From: Lachnospiraceae bacterium MD329
Lineage (GTDB): Bacteria > Bacillota > Clostridia > UBA1381
Length of the DNA stretch: 64,000 bases
NCBI GenBank assembly: GCA_010206265.1
Contig: VIQV01000029.1
Coordinates: 124,001 to 188,000 of the forward strand
Reading direction: 5' to 3'
The translations under genes and the position numbers were made by a program. The notes under the pieces were generated by a model. The model did not search any database and was not told where the DNA came from. It was given only the letters and a program-made list of their open reading frames with translations. Below, piece by piece: positions 41,896 through 51,053 of this stretch (position 1 is the first letter of the stretch; every line of letters starts with the position of its first letter).

Positions 41896-43041
41896 TTACC
41901 TCCTTAAAAATCTTTCAATCGCAGGATTTACATTAAGCATTTCTTTTAAATTATTATAATCCCTTGCGGACTTCTCATTTTTCCTGTCTGTATAAACTGC
42001 CCTTATCATTATATTTTTCGGCGTTTCAAGCGGCGAAATATACTCAATCATACTAACCTTGTATCCCACACTTTCCAGATATGCGGCGCGTATACCGTCA
42101 GTAAGCGTATCGGCAAGCCGTGCCTTTAATATTCCGTGACGCGTAATAGCCTCGAACGGCGCATAAGCATACTGTTTTAAAATATCCTTGTGACAGCACG
42201 GCACACTGACAATTGCGCGTGACTTGGCGCGGATACCGAGCGCAAGCGCCATATCGGTAGCCGTATCGCACGCGTGCAGTGATATTACAATATCGGGACG
42301 GGCAGACGGAGTATATTCTGTTAAATCCGCCTGAATAAACTCCATATTGTTGTAACCCAGTTTTTCTGCAATACGCTTTGAGGCTGTTATTACGGTTTCG
42401 GAATAGTCCACACCGATAAAACGGCAACGTTTTTTTAATATTTCACGCATATAAAAGTTCAGTACAAACGACAGATAACTTTTTCCGCAGGCGGCATCAA
42501 GTATAACGTATTCGTCACGCTCCCCGATTTCTTTAAGCACTCCCTGCATAAGCTCAACAAAATAATCAATCTGATTATACTTTCGTATTTTATCATTTTT
42601 AATCTTGCCGTTTTTTGCCAGAATACCTATTTCCGTCAGTAAATCCTTGGCAAGCGCGGGATTTACGACATATTCACGACCCGTCTGCACCACACTCGTT
42701 TTACTGACCTCGGCTGTAACGTCCTCGTGACGCATATTAACACGTTTATCGCTTGCATCAATAACGATTTTCGCACCGCGCTCACTGTAGATTATCTGCG
42801 CGGAATCATATTTAAGCATTTCCTCCGCAATTATATCCCATATTTCATCACGCTCTACCGTGCGTTTTACTGCCTGATAGTCAAGCATTATTTCATCACC
42901 GTACAGAATTTTTGCAGGAAAATCCTTTGTTCCCGACTTGAAATTTATTGTAATGTCATTAAAAAACAGTTTGTTTTCTTCCATACGCGATAAAAGCCCC
43001 GTGAAAAACAGGTTTGTTTTTTGCACCGTTTTTTTGTTCAT
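41896..43041 (-). CDS. SAM-dependent methyltransferase (Methyltransf_32 type)
   Basis: 381 residues. An N-terminal domain of about 150 residues precedes a Rossmann methyltransferase with ILDAACGKSYLSF (motif I), GVDYSETVI, SLHACDTATD and VSVPCCHKDI, the pattern of the METTL25/RRNAD1-related family. The PCCH motif is typical. Substrate unknown; related eukaryotic proteins have been linked to RNA modification. Sits in the middle of the operon between GH43 and NUDIX. Confidence 0.8.
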   Translation of the reverse strand: MNKKTVQKTNLFFTGLLSRMEENKLFFNDITINFKSGTKDFPAKILYGDEIMLDYQAVKRTVERDEIWDIIAEEMLKYDSAQIIYSERGAKIVIDASDKRVNMRHEDVTAEVSKTSVVQTGREYVVNPALAKDLLTEIGILAKNGKIKNDKIRKYNQIDYFVELMQGVLKEIGERDEYVILDAACGKSYLSFVLNFYMREILKKRCRFIGVDYSETVITASKRIAEKLGYNNMEFIQADLTEYTPSARPDIVISLHACDTATDMALALGIRAKSRAIVSVPCCHKDILKQYAYAPFEAITRHGILKARLADTLTDGIRAAYLESVGYKVSMIEYISPLETPKNIMIRAVYTDRKNEKSARDYNNLKEMLNVNPAIERFLRR

Positions 43042-43050
43042 AATTCTCTC

Positions 43051-43908
43051 CTATTTTACATATAACATTCCGTTTTTTTCGGTAAGCTCAAAATACGCAG
43101 GACGTTCAAGAGGATTTTTATTCGGTGAGTGTAATAACAAAAGCAGACGTCCGTCGAACGTATTAAAAATCATACCGTGACCGCCGTCCTTTTTAAACAG
43201 CAGTTCATCACGCTGAATCCAGTTACCGTCGATATCGCCGTTATCGGAAATTGCGATAGCCTCAGTATAACCCTCCTTACCCATACTCGACCACAGAAGC
43301 AGCAAAGTACCGTCCTCACATCGGTACGGATAAGGACCGTCGGTTATATAAATACCCTCTCGCCCTTCCACAATCCAGCTTGCCTCACTCGCTTTAAATA
43401 AAGTGAACGGCTCACCTTCAGCGCGCTTTAAATCAGCGCTCATACGAACGGCGCACATTTCACCGTCCTGTACCTGTACCCACTCGTGACAGAAAATCAT
43501 ATACGGTTCACCGCTTTTTGATATGTAAAGCGTACCGTCAAGCGCCTCCCAGTCTGGCGGTGTTATAGTGCCGTCACTCCATACCGTAAATTTACCGTCA
43601 GGAGCGTCTGCACGCAGTACCATTGTACCTCGGCACCTGTCAGCCGACTTAAAGGAAGCAAACATATAGAACGCTCCGTTGTATTCGTATACCTCAGGCG
43701 CCCAGTAATGCCTGTCCGCCCAGAAATCAGGTGTGCGCGTGAATACTTCTTTGGGTTCAGACCAGTTTTCAAGGTCTGTACTTATATACACGTCAAGACC
43801 TGTCGCACTGTCACCCCAGACCTCACTGCCTCGTGAACCGTATAGGTAGTATTTACCACCATACGGCAGAATGAATGGGTCGCGTATGTTTATTTCACTT
43901 CGTTTCAT
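43051..43908 (-). CDS. GH43 family glycoside hydrolase, cytoplasmic
   Basis: 285 residues, five-bladed propeller. INIRDPFIL supplies the first catalytic Asp, WEALDGTLY the second; the general acid region reads ITDGPYPYRCEDGTLLLLWSS. The family removes arabinofuranose or xylose from plant polysaccharides. The protein begins at the catalytic fold and has no signal peptide. An ORF made almost only of a signal peptide ends on its start codon (ATGA overlap), so the secreted form may have been split. Confidence 0.85.
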   Translation of the reverse strand: MKRSEINIRDPFILPYGGKYYLYGSRGSEVWGDSATGLDVYISTDLENWSEPKEVFTRTPDFWADRHYWAPEVYEYNGAFYMFASFKSADRCRGTMVLRADAPDGKFTVWSDGTITPPDWEALDGTLYISKSGEPYMIFCHEWVQVQDGEMCAVRMSADLKRAEGEPFTLFKASEASWIVEGREGIYITDGPYPYRCEDGTLLLLWSSMGKEGYTEAIAISDNGDIDGNWIQRDELLFKKDGGHGMIFNTFDGRLLLLLHSPNKNPLERPAYFELTEKNGMLYVK

Positions 43909-44033
43909 ATTACTGCACCGCCTTTCCCTGTTTCGGTTATCACCTGACCGCCGTCTGCCGCAAGCGTTATTGCAGGCACAGACGTAACCGTCATTGCTAC
44001 AGAGGCAATAATCGCAAAAAATCTTTTTTTCAT
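43905..44033 (-). CDS. 42-residue ORF: signal peptide and short tail
   Basis: MKKRFFAIIASVAMTVTSVP followed by AITLAADGG makes a complete Sec signal peptide (likely cut after LAA); only about 15 residues follow (ending GKGGAVI). AAGGAGAG lies well placed before the ATG. Its TGA stop overlaps the ATG of the GH43 gene, so translation is coupled. Either a decayed secreted protein or a real small secreted peptide. Confidence 0.55.
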   Translation of the reverse strand: MKKRFFAIIASVAMTVTSVPAITLAADGGQVITETGKGGAVI

Positions 44034-44070
44034 AATTATCTCTCCTTTTTTATTATTTATATGTGAACAC

Positions 44071-46494
44071 TTACGGCATACGCCCTATTCCGTATTTATC
44101 CTTAACGCGTCCGAGCTTTTCTATCATCGGCATTGCCGCCGCAAACAGGAAAAATGCCGTACTTAACGCGTAAATCAAATCAAACGGCAAACCCATTGCC
44201 ATTGACGATAATATCATCTGCAAATTCGGTTCCGCCTGATACATAAGAACCGACGACACATTTAAAACCGCGCCGTGCAGTGCTATTACAGCCACAAACC
44301 CAAAAATACACATCGCCAACCTTGTGCGCGGCAAAATTCTTCTGTAAAACAAGACTCCTGCCGCAAAACCGACTACACCCAGCGCAAACATCTGCCACGG
44401 TGTCCAAGGTCCCTGCCCGAAAAAGAAATTGGATACAAACGCTGTAACCACACCGACAAGAAATCCCGTTTCACAGCCGAAACACACACCTGTAATTATC
44501 ACAACCGCCGCGACAGGTTTAAACTGCGGCAACATATAAAACGCAGCGCGTCCGGCAACGCCGACAGCGCATAAGACGCTTATTATCACAAGCTCCCTAG
44601 GCTGAGGTTTTTTATGCTCAAACACCGCTATAAACGGTAACAGAGTTTCTAAAATAATCAATAAACTTATAAAATAATATTTTCTGTCATTTAGAAAATG
44701 AAAACCTGCAAAAATTGTTATAGGAACTGCAATAAGAGTAGTTAAAGCCGCAATAACGGTGCGTTTTGAAACATTCTTATTTTCTGTTTTAACGCCTGCT
44801 GTTTTCTCAATTGCCCTTGTTTTTATATTCGGCTCTGCTTTTTTTAATTCCTTCTTTGGTATTTCTTTTCCGAATACTCTGATAATATCCTCCGCCAAAA
44901 CCATATTGGGAAGTATTCCGCGTGATATACGATTTGCCGAAGTGGTATAAAAGCTCTTTCCTGCAAAAAATTCCCTTGCCGTACCCTCGGACGCAACAAT
45001 TCCATCAAAAAGCATTGCACATCTGTCAGCATATTCTGCACAGAATTCTATATCGTGTGACACCATTATAACTGCCGTTCCCGAAAGTTTCAGATTAATC
45101 AAAATTTGAGCAAGTTTCGCTTTAAAATGCGCGTCCATACCCTTTGTAGGCTCGTCTAAAAGCAGTATTTTGGGTTTTTGCAGCAATATTTTTGCTATCG
45201 CAAGCTTTTGCTGTTCACCGCCCGACAGGTCGTAAGGATGACGTTCAAGCAGATCTTCAAGTCCGCACAATTCAACAACCTCATTCACCGAGCAGTCTTT
45301 TTCTTCGCTGCTCATTTTCCTGCCCGAAAATATTTCATATAAATCAGCCCTGACTGTCTTTTTTAAAAACATCAGCTTAGGGTCCTGCGGAACCGCGCCT
45401 ATACAGCCATTGTACAAATTCTCTATGCACTCCGCTCTGACGCCCCCTATCAAGACCTTGCCCCGATACGGCTTATTAATTCCGCTTATAATATTTAACG
45501 CTGTGGTTTTACCTGTACCGTTACCGCCCATAACAGCATAAATTTCACCTGCATACATCTTTAAATTAAGTCCGTTGAGTACGTCGTCAAGATTTTTTTC
45601 GTATCTGAAATATATATCGCGTAATTCAACTGCCGGCGGTTCGTTATGTACAGCGTCAGCCGTCTTTTTTATTAAATTAATATCATAAATATGTGTTTTG
45701 GCATATGTGTCAAGCCACTTTCTGCCTTCACGTATAGTTACCGGATATTTATCTTCGTCGCACAGTGCGCCGTACACACGAGCAGCGGCAGGCATAGCGT
45801 CAAACATATCGTGTCCGCGTAAACACTTGCATATTTCACTCGGTCTGCCGTCTGCAAAAATTCTTCCGCCGTCCAATACAATAATACGGTCTGATATACT
45901 GAACGCCTCTTCAAGTCTATGCTCACTTAGAATTACCGTCACACCCAATTCACGGTTCACCTTTTTCAAAGCCGCCAGAAACTCCTGCGCCGCTATCGGG
46001 TCAAGCTGGCTTGTCGGTTCATCAAGCACCAGCGCCGACGGCTGAATAACCATTGCAGACGCAAGATTTAACAACTGTTTCTGTCCCCCTGAAAGCTCAG
46101 ACGTACTTTTATGAAACCACGTCTGTATTCCGAAAAACGACGCCATTTCAGCAACGCGCGCACGTATCTGAGGCGTGTCCAATCCCATATTTTCAAGACC
46201 GAAAGCAAGCTCGTGCCAGACCTTATCAGTCACAATCCCATTTTCAGGATTTTGAGGTACAAAGCCTATATTTTCGCACGAAACCTGTCCATTAAAATAT
46301 ATACTTCCCGACCTTTCACCATACGGAGCAACAGACGGTATAAGCTGACGCAAAAGCGTAGATTTGCCCGAACCAGATTTACCGCAAAGGGTCACAAATT
46401 CACCTTCTGTTACAGTAAAGGAAATATCCGAAAGCGCGTAATACGCAGACTGCGGATACCTAAAGGTCAGAGCCTCGATTTTAAACGTTTCCAT
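44071..46494 (-). CDS. Fused ECF transporter: two ATPase domains plus S component
   Basis: 807 residues. The first ATPase (about 1-240) has Walker A GKSGSGKST, signature LSGGQKQ and VLDEPTSQLD. The second (about 285-500) has GGNGTGKTT, LSGGEQQKLAIAKI and LLDEPTKGMD. The C-terminal part (about 570-790) holds six or more membrane helices with GRAAFYMLPQFKP and GCETGFLVG, as in substrate-specific S components. So EcfA, EcfA' and S are one chain. The next gene upstream is EcfT. Substrate is not fixed by sequence; neighbours point to a corrinoid. Confidence 0.88.
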   Translation of the reverse strand: METFKIEALTFRYPQSAYYALSDISFTVTEGEFVTLCGKSGSGKSTLLRQLIPSVAPYGERSGSIYFNGQVSCENIGFVPQNPENGIVTDKVWHELAFGLENMGLDTPQIRARVAEMASFFGIQTWFHKSTSELSGGQKQLLNLASAMVIQPSALVLDEPTSQLDPIAAQEFLAALKKVNRELGVTVILSEHRLEEAFSISDRIIVLDGGRIFADGRPSEICKCLRGHDMFDAMPAAARVYGALCDEDKYPVTIREGRKWLDTYAKTHIYDINLIKKTADAVHNEPPAVELRDIYFRYEKNLDDVLNGLNLKMYAGEIYAVMGGNGTGKTTALNIISGINKPYRGKVLIGGVRAECIENLYNGCIGAVPQDPKLMFLKKTVRADLYEIFSGRKMSSEEKDCSVNEVVELCGLEDLLERHPYDLSGGEQQKLAIAKILLQKPKILLLDEPTKGMDAHFKAKLAQILINLKLSGTAVIMVSHDIEFCAEYADRCAMLFDGIVASEGTAREFFAGKSFYTTSANRISRGILPNMVLAEDIIRVFGKEIPKKELKKAEPNIKTRAIEKTAGVKTENKNVSKRTVIAALTTLIAVPITIFAGFHFLNDRKYYFISLLIILETLLPFIAVFEHKKPQPRELVIISVLCAVGVAGRAAFYMLPQFKPVAAVVIITGVCFGCETGFLVGVVTAFVSNFFFGQGPWTPWQMFALGVVGFAAGVLFYRRILPRTRLAMCIFGFVAVIALHGAVLNVSSVLMYQAEPNLQMILSSMAMGLPFDLIYALSTAFFLFAAAMPMIEKLGRVKDKYGIGRMP

Positions 46495-47354
46495 CGCATT
46501 GCCTCCATAATTTCTATAAATATCGGTTCAGCGCACAGCATAAAATATGCCGTAAACACGCTTACCGAATATGCGTTAAACTCCGACAGTATAACGTTCG
46601 GAAAATAAAGATACTCCGCCGCTCCGAACGCCGTACCCGCAATTACATACACCGACAGAATCAGCGTATACACAAGAGCGGCTTTATCCCGTCCCGAAAA
46701 ACGGTAAAGCGAAAATGAAGTTCTGTTCTTGTGTCCGTAACCGCGGCTTTTCATACAGTCCGCCGTTTCTATTGAATTTTCAAGCGCATATGTCATCATA
46801 ACCGATAAAATTGTTATGCCGTTTTTCACTCGCTGTATAACACTCCCGTTTGCAATACCGCGCCCGATACATTTCTGCGCCGCCGTTATTTTCATAAACT
46901 GCTCCTTAAACCGCGGCACAAATCTCATTGACATTGACAGTATCAGCGACATTGACGGAACGGCCCGACCGAACAAATATATAAATTTATCGCTTGTCAT
47001 AATTTTATTGTACGCCGAAAAATAACATATCACAGCCGCTATCATTACCGCCGCCGCTATTCCGTACACAACAGATTCAAGCGTCAGCGGATTGCCGTTC
47101 GGAAAATAGGCTATTACCGTAACGCCCGCGTGATTAAACAACGGATTCATTGCCGCCGCTATAAACATCATCGGCAAAAGATACAGCAATCCGAATCTGA
47201 CTGCGCGCGCTCCGTTCAAAACCACTGCATACACAGCCGCGCATACAAGCGATATGACAAGCATTATCGGGTTCATCAAAAACATTGAAAACAGAATCAC
47301 CGCAGCAAAATATATAAAATTCACCAGCGGATGATAGTTTTTAAACTCATTCAT
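46467..47354 (-). CDS. ecfT: ECF transporter transmembrane component EcfT
   Basis: 295 residues with five or so membrane helices (beginning HPLVNFIYFAAVILFSMFLM) and the coupling motifs A-R-G-like ADCMKSRGYG (about 205-215), which contact the ATPases. Start overlaps the DUF4430 gene end and its stop overlaps the fused ATPase gene start, showing tight coupling. It is the energy-coupling scaffold of the importer. Confidence 0.9.
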   Translation of the reverse strand: MNEFKNYHPLVNFIYFAAVILFSMFLMNPIMLVISLVCAAVYAVVLNGARAVRFGLLYLLPMMFIAAAMNPLFNHAGVTVIAYFPNGNPLTLESVVYGIAAAVMIAAVICYFSAYNKIMTSDKFIYLFGRAVPSMSLILSMSMRFVPRFKEQFMKITAAQKCIGRGIANGSVIQRVKNGITILSVMMTYALENSIETADCMKSRGYGHKNRTSFSLYRFSGRDKAALVYTLILSVYVIAGTAFGAAEYLYFPNVILSEFNAYSVSVFTAYFMLCAEPIFIEIMEAMRWKRLKSRL

Positions 47355-48094
47355 TATTTTAAATCTTCTCCCATATCACAGGTATACAGCCATTCTATCA
47401 CGTCACCGTCACGAAGAATATACTGTGAACAGCTGTAACTCAGAATATTTCCGTTCACCTTATACTGCCAGCCCGAAAGGTCGCCGCAGTCAAACTCATA
47501 TATGTTGTTTATAGCGTTTATATACACACTGTTAAAAGCAGGTGTATTTGTTGCGTCCATAGGTATTTTAGCTCGTTTCAGCTCACGCGAAAGAACGTTA
47601 AAGGCATTTTCACCCTCGTAAAAGTTAACTGTCTGATTAGGCAGAATAATTCCGTCCGACGGTATAAGACTCTCCTTACCCTTTTTTAAAAGCTGCATAT
47701 TGTCTAATATGGTATCACATCTTACAGCTATGGTACACGTCATTTTGTCGTCCGTATTGCTCGCTTGTTCCGCCGCTGCAGGCTTGCTTTCCGTGGCGTC
47801 GTTTATCTCCTCCCCAATGTCGGATTGCTCTGTAAAATATTCGGCGCTGTCCTCTGTTTCTTCGGGCGCAGGAGCATTTTCCTCCTCTGCCTCCGCCGTC
47901 GGTTCAGCAGTCGGTTCGGAAGTAACTTTTACTTTTTTCTGCTTTTGTTTTTTCGGTTTTACCGTAGATGTAACCTGCGTATCCTCCGTATGCTTTTCCG
48001 GTGTTCTTCCCTCAAGCCAAAACGTCAGCGCAAGCGATACAACCATAATTGCAGCAAAAATTATCTTTATTTTATGTTTCTCAAAAAAACTCAT
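47354..48094 (-). CDS. Membrane-tethered DUF4430 protein
   Basis: 246 residues: an N-terminal membrane helix (about 10-26), then a Lys/Pro/Thr/Glu-rich spacer with TSEPTAEPTAEAEEE (about 35-120) that can span the wall, then a C-terminal DUF4430 domain (about 125-246) with LSGWQYKVNGNI and ILRDGDVIEWLY. DUF4430 is the beta domain of vertebrate intrinsic factor and transcobalamin, where it covers the bound cobalamin. Here it stands as a separate anchored protein just before the EcfT gene. Confidence 0.85.
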   Translation of the reverse strand: MSFFEKHKIKIIFAAIMVVSLALTFWLEGRTPEKHTEDTQVTSTVKPKKQKQKKVKVTSEPTAEPTAEAEEENAPAPEETEDSAEYFTEQSDIGEEINDATESKPAAAEQASNTDDKMTCTIAVRCDTILDNMQLLKKGKESLIPSDGIILPNQTVNFYEGENAFNVLSRELKRAKIPMDATNTPAFNSVYINAINNIYEFDCGDLSGWQYKVNGNILSYSCSQYILRDGDVIEWLYTCDMGEDLK

Positions 48095-49677
48095 ATAATA
48101 AGCTCTGCCCTCTCCATCATACGGAACAGCATTTGAGCTATTTCCGCCCTTAAAACATATTCTTTCGGTTTTACGGTCATTTCACTTCCGTCGGATATAC
48201 CTTCTTTTATGCAATATGCAGCCGATGTCACCGCCCAGTCCGAAACTGTTTTATAATCATCAAAAACAGCAAGCACACTGCGCGCCTCGTTCTCATTTAT
48301 TTCCGCCGTCATTCCTGCAATACCGCTTAACCTCATTACCATAGCCATTGCCTCTTCACGGGTTATTGTTCCGTTGGGGTTAAATTCCGTATCAGACACA
48401 CCTCTTACTATACCGTAGGCATATGCGGTCGAAACATAGTCGTGAAACCAGTCCTGTTCCTTTACGTCATTGAATGGGTTGTCCCTTTTTACGGGAAGTC
48501 CGAGCGCGTTTACAGTAATCGTTGCAAACTCTGCGCGTGTCATTGTCGCGTCAGGCTTAAACTCAGTATCCGTCATACCGCTGATTATTCCGCGTGAGGC
48601 AAGAGCCTCAATTTCGGTCTGATTCTTGTGACCCGAAATATCGGCAAACGTCTTTTGAGCTATTATATTTTTATAGCTTATATCGGCATTTTTATTCGGA
48701 AGTCCGAAAGTGTCCTTCGGCTCGTCCGCAATTTTACCTATATCTGTCATATCATAAAATGTATTCCGCTTTTCCTCGTTTCTTTTTACCGCCGCAAGCG
48801 CGCACATACACTGTTCCGTTGTCATCTGATTGCTTTCTCCGCCGCGTGTATGTGAAAAACCTTTACCTTGACTGTAATATCCCATCAAATTGTCAAGCAG
48901 TGTATTATCATTCTTTACAAAACGACTGTCGTCCACAGGTATTCCAAGCTCACAAATTGCCATTAACACCTGCGCGCCGCTTTCCGGACTTTCACTGCCC
49001 CAGCTTGAAAAACCTCCGCGCTCATTCTGGGATTCGGACAAGTAATCTACCGCCTTATCCACAGCCTCAACAGCACCCATATTATTCTTATACTGCGACA
49101 GCGCAATAACTGCCGAGGCAGTAATATCAGGGTCGGAAACCTCCGCATTACGGTCAAACGACCAACCGCCGTCGCTTAGCTGAGCGTCAATAATATATTG
49201 TATGTACTGTTCGCGCACAGCTGACGATACACTGCCGTAGCTTTTTGAATTAACCGCTATAAGCGCCCAGACAGGACCGTTTATACCCTGACGCGTAACC
49301 GCGTCGTAATCGTCAAGCGGTTTTATCAGATTAACGCCCGCAACGTCGGACGGGTCTTTACCTATTGCACCTACTGAAAGAATAAGACGCGCATACTCCG
49401 TGTATTTGTTATCCGACAGCGAACCGCTGTTTTTTTTCACATATTCCTCAACACGTTTATAATAGTCCTGATAATATGTCTTATTATCTATGCCGGCGCG
49501 CGCAAGTCCGATAACCGCCCATTCACCGCCGATTGAACTTACCTCAGGATTTTTTAGCGTGTCCATAATATAATTTGCCGTATCGTTTAAAACATTGTCA
49601 AGCTCGTCGCTTTGAGCAAAAGCCGTAAGCTGAAATATAAACATAACCGTCATTAAATATGATATAATTTTCTTCAT
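48091..49677 (-). CDS. Surface alpha/alpha-barrel protein with three SLH repeats
   Basis: 528 residues. Signal peptide about 1-21. The barrel (about 25-310) shows terpenoid-cyclase/prenyltransferase-type repeats: SIGGEWAVIGLARAG, LSDGGWSFDRNAEVSD, NERGGFSSWGSESPES, and TTEQCMCALAAVKR. Three SLH repeats (about 340-400, 400-460, 465-528; GMTDTEFKPDATMTRAEF, GVSDTEFNPNGTITREEA) hold it on the wall. The same barrel fold is the alpha domain of intrinsic factor, so with the DUF4430 gene that follows it forms a split version of that protein. Confidence 0.85.
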   Translation of the reverse strand: MKKIISYLMTVMFIFQLTAFAQSDELDNVLNDTANYIMDTLKNPEVSSIGGEWAVIGLARAGIDNKTYYQDYYKRVEEYVKKNSGSLSDNKYTEYARLILSVGAIGKDPSDVAGVNLIKPLDDYDAVTRQGINGPVWALIAVNSKSYGSVSSAVREQYIQYIIDAQLSDGGWSFDRNAEVSDPDITASAVIALSQYKNNMGAVEAVDKAVDYLSESQNERGGFSSWGSESPESGAQVLMAICELGIPVDDSRFVKNDNTLLDNLMGYYSQGKGFSHTRGGESNQMTTEQCMCALAAVKRNEEKRNTFYDMTDIGKIADEPKDTFGLPNKNADISYKNIIAQKTFADISGHKNQTEIEALASRGIISGMTDTEFKPDATMTRAEFATITVNALGLPVKRDNPFNDVKEQDWFHDYVSTAYAYGIVRGVSDTEFNPNGTITREEAMAMVMRLSGIAGMTAEINENEARSVLAVFDDYKTVSDWAVTSAAYCIKEGISDGSEMTVKPKEYVLRAEIAQMLFRMMERAELII

Positions 49678-50345
49678 TTTGTATTCTCCTCTCTGTTATC
49701 CTCCCAGCCGAGATATGTCGCCTCCAAACGGTAAATCGGCATTCCCATACCCGAAAACCGTTTTTCATACTCCGTCATAACGTTGCCTTCAAAATCGGAA
49801 TTATGAAGGTCAAGACTGATATTACTCATTTTAAAATTCTCCTCCGCAAAGGAATTTAACGAAAAATCAAACAGGGCTTTATTGTCGGTTTTAAAGTAAA
49901 TATAATCGCCCTGCAATAGTACCGCCTTGTAACGGTCAAGAAAACGTTTATGAGTCAGACGGCGTTTAGCCTGCTTTTTCTTTTTCCACGGGTCGGAAAA
50001 ATTCAGATAAATCCTGCGTATTTCGCCGCGTTCAAAAATATCCTCAATTTTTTCCGCGTCCATATCGGTAAACAATACGTTTGTAAGCTCAGCCTCCTTC
50101 GCCTTTTCCATTGCCATAACGATTACGTCCTCTACTTTTTCGATAGCAATAAAATTGACATCAGGATTAAGCTTTGCCATACCTACTACAAAATCGCCCT
50201 TGCCGCAGCCTATTTCAATATGAATATTATTACCGTTGCCAAAACACTCCGCCCATCTGCCCTTTAACTTTTCAGGCTCCTTTATCCATATATCCGCGCA
50301 CTGCTCCATTCTCGCGGAACAGTTCTTCTTTTTTCTCATTCTCAT
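49674..50345 (-). CDS. trmB: tRNA (guanine-N7)-methyltransferase
   Basis: 223 residues with the SAM-binding IHIEIGCGKGDFV and the FSDPWKKKKQAKRRL motif of TrmB, which methylates guanosine 46 of tRNA. Complete. Its stop overlaps the start of the barrel-SLH gene, so trmB heads the whole minus-strand operon. Confidence 0.95.
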   Translation of the reverse strand: MRMRKKKNCSARMEQCADIWIKEPEKLKGRWAECFGNGNNIHIEIGCGKGDFVVGMAKLNPDVNFIAIEKVEDVIVMAMEKAKEAELTNVLFTDMDAEKIEDIFERGEIRRIYLNFSDPWKKKKQAKRRLTHKRFLDRYKAVLLQGDYIYFKTDNKALFDFSLNSFAEENFKMSNISLDLHNSDFEGNVMTEYEKRFSGMGMPIYRLEATYLGWEDNREENTK

Positions 50346-50389
50346 AACTGTACTGTTAATTCCTTTCGTAAAAAATTAAATACATATAT

Positions 50390-50418
50390 ATTGTACTATA
50401 AATGAGATTGTTTTACAA
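50390..50418 (-). promoter_or_regulatory. Promoter of the trmB-to-metY operon
   Basis: Minus strand TTGTAA (50418-50413), 17-base spacer, TACAAT (50395-50390). A plus-strand promoter for the HNH gene (TTGTTT-17-TAAAAT) overlaps it. The leader is only about 40 bases, too short for a cobalamin riboswitch. Confidence 0.6.
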
Positions 50419-50465
50419 TAAGAATTGTGATAAAATAATATCAGTAAATCAAAAGGAGAAGCTCT

Positions 50466-51053
50466 TTGTACATCTTTGAATTAAGAAGTCCGAAAAAACG
50501 AAAAATGAAAGCAAAATACCTTGAACGGCGCGGATTTACAAACCCAAAGCAAGTTAAAACAGGAAAATATGCATTTCATTTTGAAGTTGAAGTAGACGAC
50601 AGTGATTTAAAAAAAACAATACGCCGCTGTAAGCGGCGTAAACTCTCATATTTTTATTACGATAAACAATTTGCCCGTGCGACAAATTACCGCAGGCGTT
50701 TTTTTGACGCGTACAATCCTCCGTACAGATGTCAATATTGTCATAAAAAACTCAATGAAAATACAGTCATTGTAGACCACCTTATCCCTGTTGACCTCGC
50801 AAAAAAATCACCGAAAGTACAAAGACTTATCATAAACAGCGGTCTTGACGGTGTGAACGACGTAATGAACCTAGTTCCGTCGTGTCCGAAATGCAATCTC
50901 AAAAAAGGCAATAAAATGGGGATATGGTATATACGGGGTAAGCTTGGATATTCACGGCTTTACTGGTTTATACGCGGACTTGTCAGGCTTGTATTTGCCG
51001 CCGCAATTCTGCTTCTGCTTGCCTCCGTTTTAAATTTTTTCCTTAATATATAA
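50466..51053 (+). CDS. HNH nuclease-like protein with C-terminal membrane helix
   Basis: 195 residues from a TTG start with AAAGGAG seven bases before it. Basic N-terminal half; then an HNH domain at about 92-150: CQYCHKK, VDHLIPVDLA, NDVMNLVPSCPKCNLKKGNK, with both Cys pairs and the central His. The C-terminus (about 172-193) is a clear membrane helix (LVFAAAILLLLASVLNFF). HNH proteins cut DNA or RNA; a membrane anchor is unusual and could place it at sites of DNA entry. Substrate unknown. Confidence 0.75.
   Translation: MYIFELRSPKKRKMKAKYLERRGFTNPKQVKTGKYAFHFEVEVDDSDLKKTIRRCKRRKLSYFYYDKQFARATNYRRRFFDAYNPPYRCQYCHKKLNENTVIVDHLIPVDLAKKSPKVQRLIINSGLDGVNDVMNLVPSCPKCNLKKGNKMGIWYIRGKLGYSRLYWFIRGLVRLVFAAAILLLLASVLNFFLNI

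Noticed and set aside
50341-50465. Cobalamin riboswitch before the trmB/ECF operon
   Set aside because: The leader from the promoter to trmB is about 40 bases, far too short, and no B12-box sequence is seen. The lack of it weakens, but does not exclude, the corrinoid idea.
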